The notes under the pieces: model-generated | Databases searched by the model: none | Told to the model about the DNA's origin: nothing | The model's input: only the letters and a program-made list of their open reading frames with translations | From: Candidatus Nanohalarchaeota archaeon | GTDB taxonomy: Archaea; EX4484-52; B79-G9 | Reading direction: 5' to 3' | DNA length: 6,175 bases | Assembly: GCA_017610545.1 (NCBI GenBank) | Contig: JAFCBV010000039.1 | Coordinates: forward strand, 1 to 6,175 | Made by a program: the position numbers and the translations under genes | Shown: positions 4,962-6,175 of the stretch, piece after piece | Layout: every line of letters starts with the position of its first letter | Numbering within the stretch: the first letter of the stretch is position 1

Positions 4962-5189
4962 ATGCAATTCTATCAGGCACTGGCTATTATTTTTGCTTTA
5001 TCGCTCTTCGCAGCCTTGTTTTATATATATAGGATGAACGCAAAATTAGAAGCGATAGAGCATCAAAAGAGCGCTAATTTCGGAGGCAACATAGGCCTTG
5101 AGTTGCAGGATATGAAAGACAGCATACACGGTCTTGAACAGGAACTCTCCAAAAGGCGCACTTCTTTGAAAAATGCTAAAAGGCAATGA
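4962..5189 (+). CDS. Small single-TM protein with coiled-coil tail, unknown
   Basis: This 75-aa protein has one hydrophobic helix at residues 4-23 (ALAIIFALSLFAALFYIY), followed by basic residues (R-M-N-A-K) that predict the tail stays in the cytoplasm. A glycine-containing hinge (about 39-46) leads to a charged helix with heptad-like spacing (LELQDMKDSIHGLEQELSK, about 47-65) and a basic end. The gene starts 25 nt after minD and ends 2 nt before the next start, so the three are one transcription unit. Its architecture suits a membrane anchor or adaptor for either the ATPase or the coiled-coil protein encoded next. I do not recognise the family; the role is inferred from context only. Confidence 0.8.
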   Translation: MQFYQALAIIFALSLFAALFYIYRMNAKLEAIEHQKSANFGGNIGLELQDMKDSIHGLEQELSKRRTSLKNAKRQ

Positions 5190-5191
5190 CT

Positions 5192-6175
5192 ATGGCTGCG
5201 CAGGAAACGGCATCCTTTGACGCGGATGCAAAACTAAAAAAACTTGAGGACGAAAAAAAGAGCCTTGAGGATAAAAACAAAAGCCTTGCAGAAATAATTG
5301 AGCTTTCAGCAGCCAGCAATATAGAAAGTCCCGCTAAACCAGCAGTTGATACAAAAGCAATTGAGCAGGCAATAGACGGAAAGTTGAATGATTTTAAAAA
5401 AGATTTCTCGCTTCTTGAAAAAAAGATTTCTTCCCAGAAAAAAGAGCCTTCTGTATCGCCTCAGCAGATAAATGACCTTTCTTCAAAATTCGCAACAATT
5501 GAGGACCGCCTTAAAATTCTGGATCGCATACCTGATCTTGAGAAAAAAATCACTGAAACAACTGAAGCGTCAAAAAAGAGCTCTGAAGAAAAGGACGGGC
5601 TTTTCGGGGACATGGGTGCGTTCGATGAGGAGGCTTCGGGATCTCTTTTTGGAAAAGGCTCTGCACCAAGAAGCCTGCGGGCTGTGGATCGGTCTCTTCA
5701 AAAGATGGATACTACAACTGATGCGCGCTTTCGTCATTTTGAAAAAAAACTTGACGAACTTGCCCAGCGGCTTAGCCCGCGCGCAGTAAAATCTCTTGAA
5801 AAGATGGCAACATCCGGTGAAAAGATATTGCAGGAGGTCGTCCCAAATGAGGTCAAGGCAGAAGTAGACCGCATTGTAAATTCTTTTTCTTTTGAGATTA
5901 GAGGGGTTTCAGACACGGTTCGAAAGCTCTCGCAGGACACTGAAAGCATTAATTCTGAGACAAGAAAATATGTTGAGAAACTTCAGGCCACGGAGGAGAG
6001 AATGAAGGCCTTTAAGGACCTGGCTGAGCAGCTCAAGCAGGACGAAGGATTCATTGACAGAATGAAGATGGCTGAAAGGCTCAAGCATGATGAACTTCTT
6101 ATCAACAAACTGAAAAAAGATATGGAGTTGCTGCAAAAAAAAGTTAGCGTTGAAAAAATAAGAGGGCTTGAAGAG
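5192..6175 (+). CDS. Long coiled-coil protein, 3' end outside window
   Basis: The reading frame is open from ATG 5192 to the window edge (328 codons, no stop). The start is 2 nt after the preceding stop, with AAGG eight bases upstream. The product has no cysteine, no signal peptide and no membrane segment, and is rich in Lys, Glu, Asp and Leu. Predicted coiled-coil stretches by eye are residues 14-38, 58-82, 92-130, 165-195, 198-280 and 285-326. Between them lie low-complexity linkers (about 41-54, 83-90) and a Gly/Phe-containing segment with two LFG motifs (GLFGDMG at 136-142 and SLFGKGS at 151-157). It looks like a cytoplasmic fibrous or scaffold protein. Its place behind minD and a TM protein suggests a membrane-positioned assembly; this is inference. 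It has no ATPase head in the visible part, so it is not evidently an SMC protein. I do not recognise the family. Confidence 0.85.
   Translation, partial: MAAQETASFDADAKLKKLEDEKKSLEDKNKSLAEIIELSAASNIESPAKPAVDTKAIEQAIDGKLNDFKKDFSLLEKKISSQKKEPSVSPQQINDLSSKFATIEDRLKILDRIPDLEKKITETTEASKKSSEEKDGLFGDMGAFDEEASGSLFGKGSAPRSLRAVDRSLQKMDTTTDARFRHFEKKLDELAQRLSPRAVKSLEKMATSGEKILQEVVPNEVKAEVDRIVNSFSFEIRGVSDTVRKLSQDTESINSETRKYVEKLQATEERMKAFKDLAEQLKQDEGFIDRMKMAERLKHDELLINKLKKDMELLQKKVSVEKIRGLEE

Noticed and set aside
5192..6175. SMC, Rad50 or other ATPase identity for the coiled-coil protein
   Set aside because: The N terminus has no Walker A head and the coiled coils are interrupted by low-complexity linkers; only the missing C terminus could change this.
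1..6175. CRISPR array, insertion sequence, transposase or integrase
   Set aside because: No regularly spaced repeats, terminal inverted repeats or recombinase motifs were found; the only notable direct repeat is the bud32 3'-end pair.

Overview
The window looks archaeal. It has a stand-alone Bud32 kinase of the archaeal/eukaryotic KEOPS complex and a MinD-type ATPase with no MinC or MinE nearby. AT-rich TATA boxes sit about 25 nt upstream of start codons and imply leaderless mRNAs, while other genes carry GGTGA-type ribosome binding sites. Together with the cysteine-rich, lipobox-bearing surface protein and the modest GC content, this suggests an uncultivated euryarchaeal or DPANN-type (for example Woesearchaeota-like) genome. 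The lineage is inference; nothing here is a decisive marker.

Layout. Minus-strand block (28-4008, listed from the left edge): a prephenate dehydrogenase that resembles fungal Tyr1 rather than ordinary prokaryotic TyrA (28-1287); bud32 (1397-1993); a 247-nt gap holding a strong candidate structured RNA (about 2050-2146) with its own TATA box; a 69-aa two-helix membrane protein (2247-2456); a 312-aa cysteine-rich lipoprotein (2523-3461); and a flavodoxin (3550-4008). A 106-112 nt divergent promoter region separates this from the plus-strand block (4121-6175): a MinD-like ATPase, a 75-aa single-TM/coiled-coil protein, and a long coiled-coil protein that runs off the right edge. These three are packed as one operon.

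Two things stand out. First, the tyrosine-biosynthesis gene is bracketed by two copies of the bud32 3' end: an 18-nt perfect core, with similarity over about 31-33 nt. One copy is in the intact bud32 gene; the other lies just past, and overlapping, the end of the dehydrogenase gene at the left edge. The dehydrogenase gene is also clearly more AT-rich than bud32. This looks like an acquired gene that entered at the bud32 3' end while leaving bud32 intact. Second, the gap upstream of bud32 folds on paper into an 8-bp closing stem plus two hairpins with 7-nt loops. Its G-U wobbles favour the minus strand, and a TATA box is correctly placed for initiation at the stem base.

Functionally, bud32 belongs to tRNA t6A modification, the dehydrogenase to tyrosine biosynthesis, the flavodoxin to electron transfer and the lipoprotein to the cell surface. 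The MinD/TM/coiled-coil operon is most simply read as a membrane-associated spatial-organisation module of unknown cargo.
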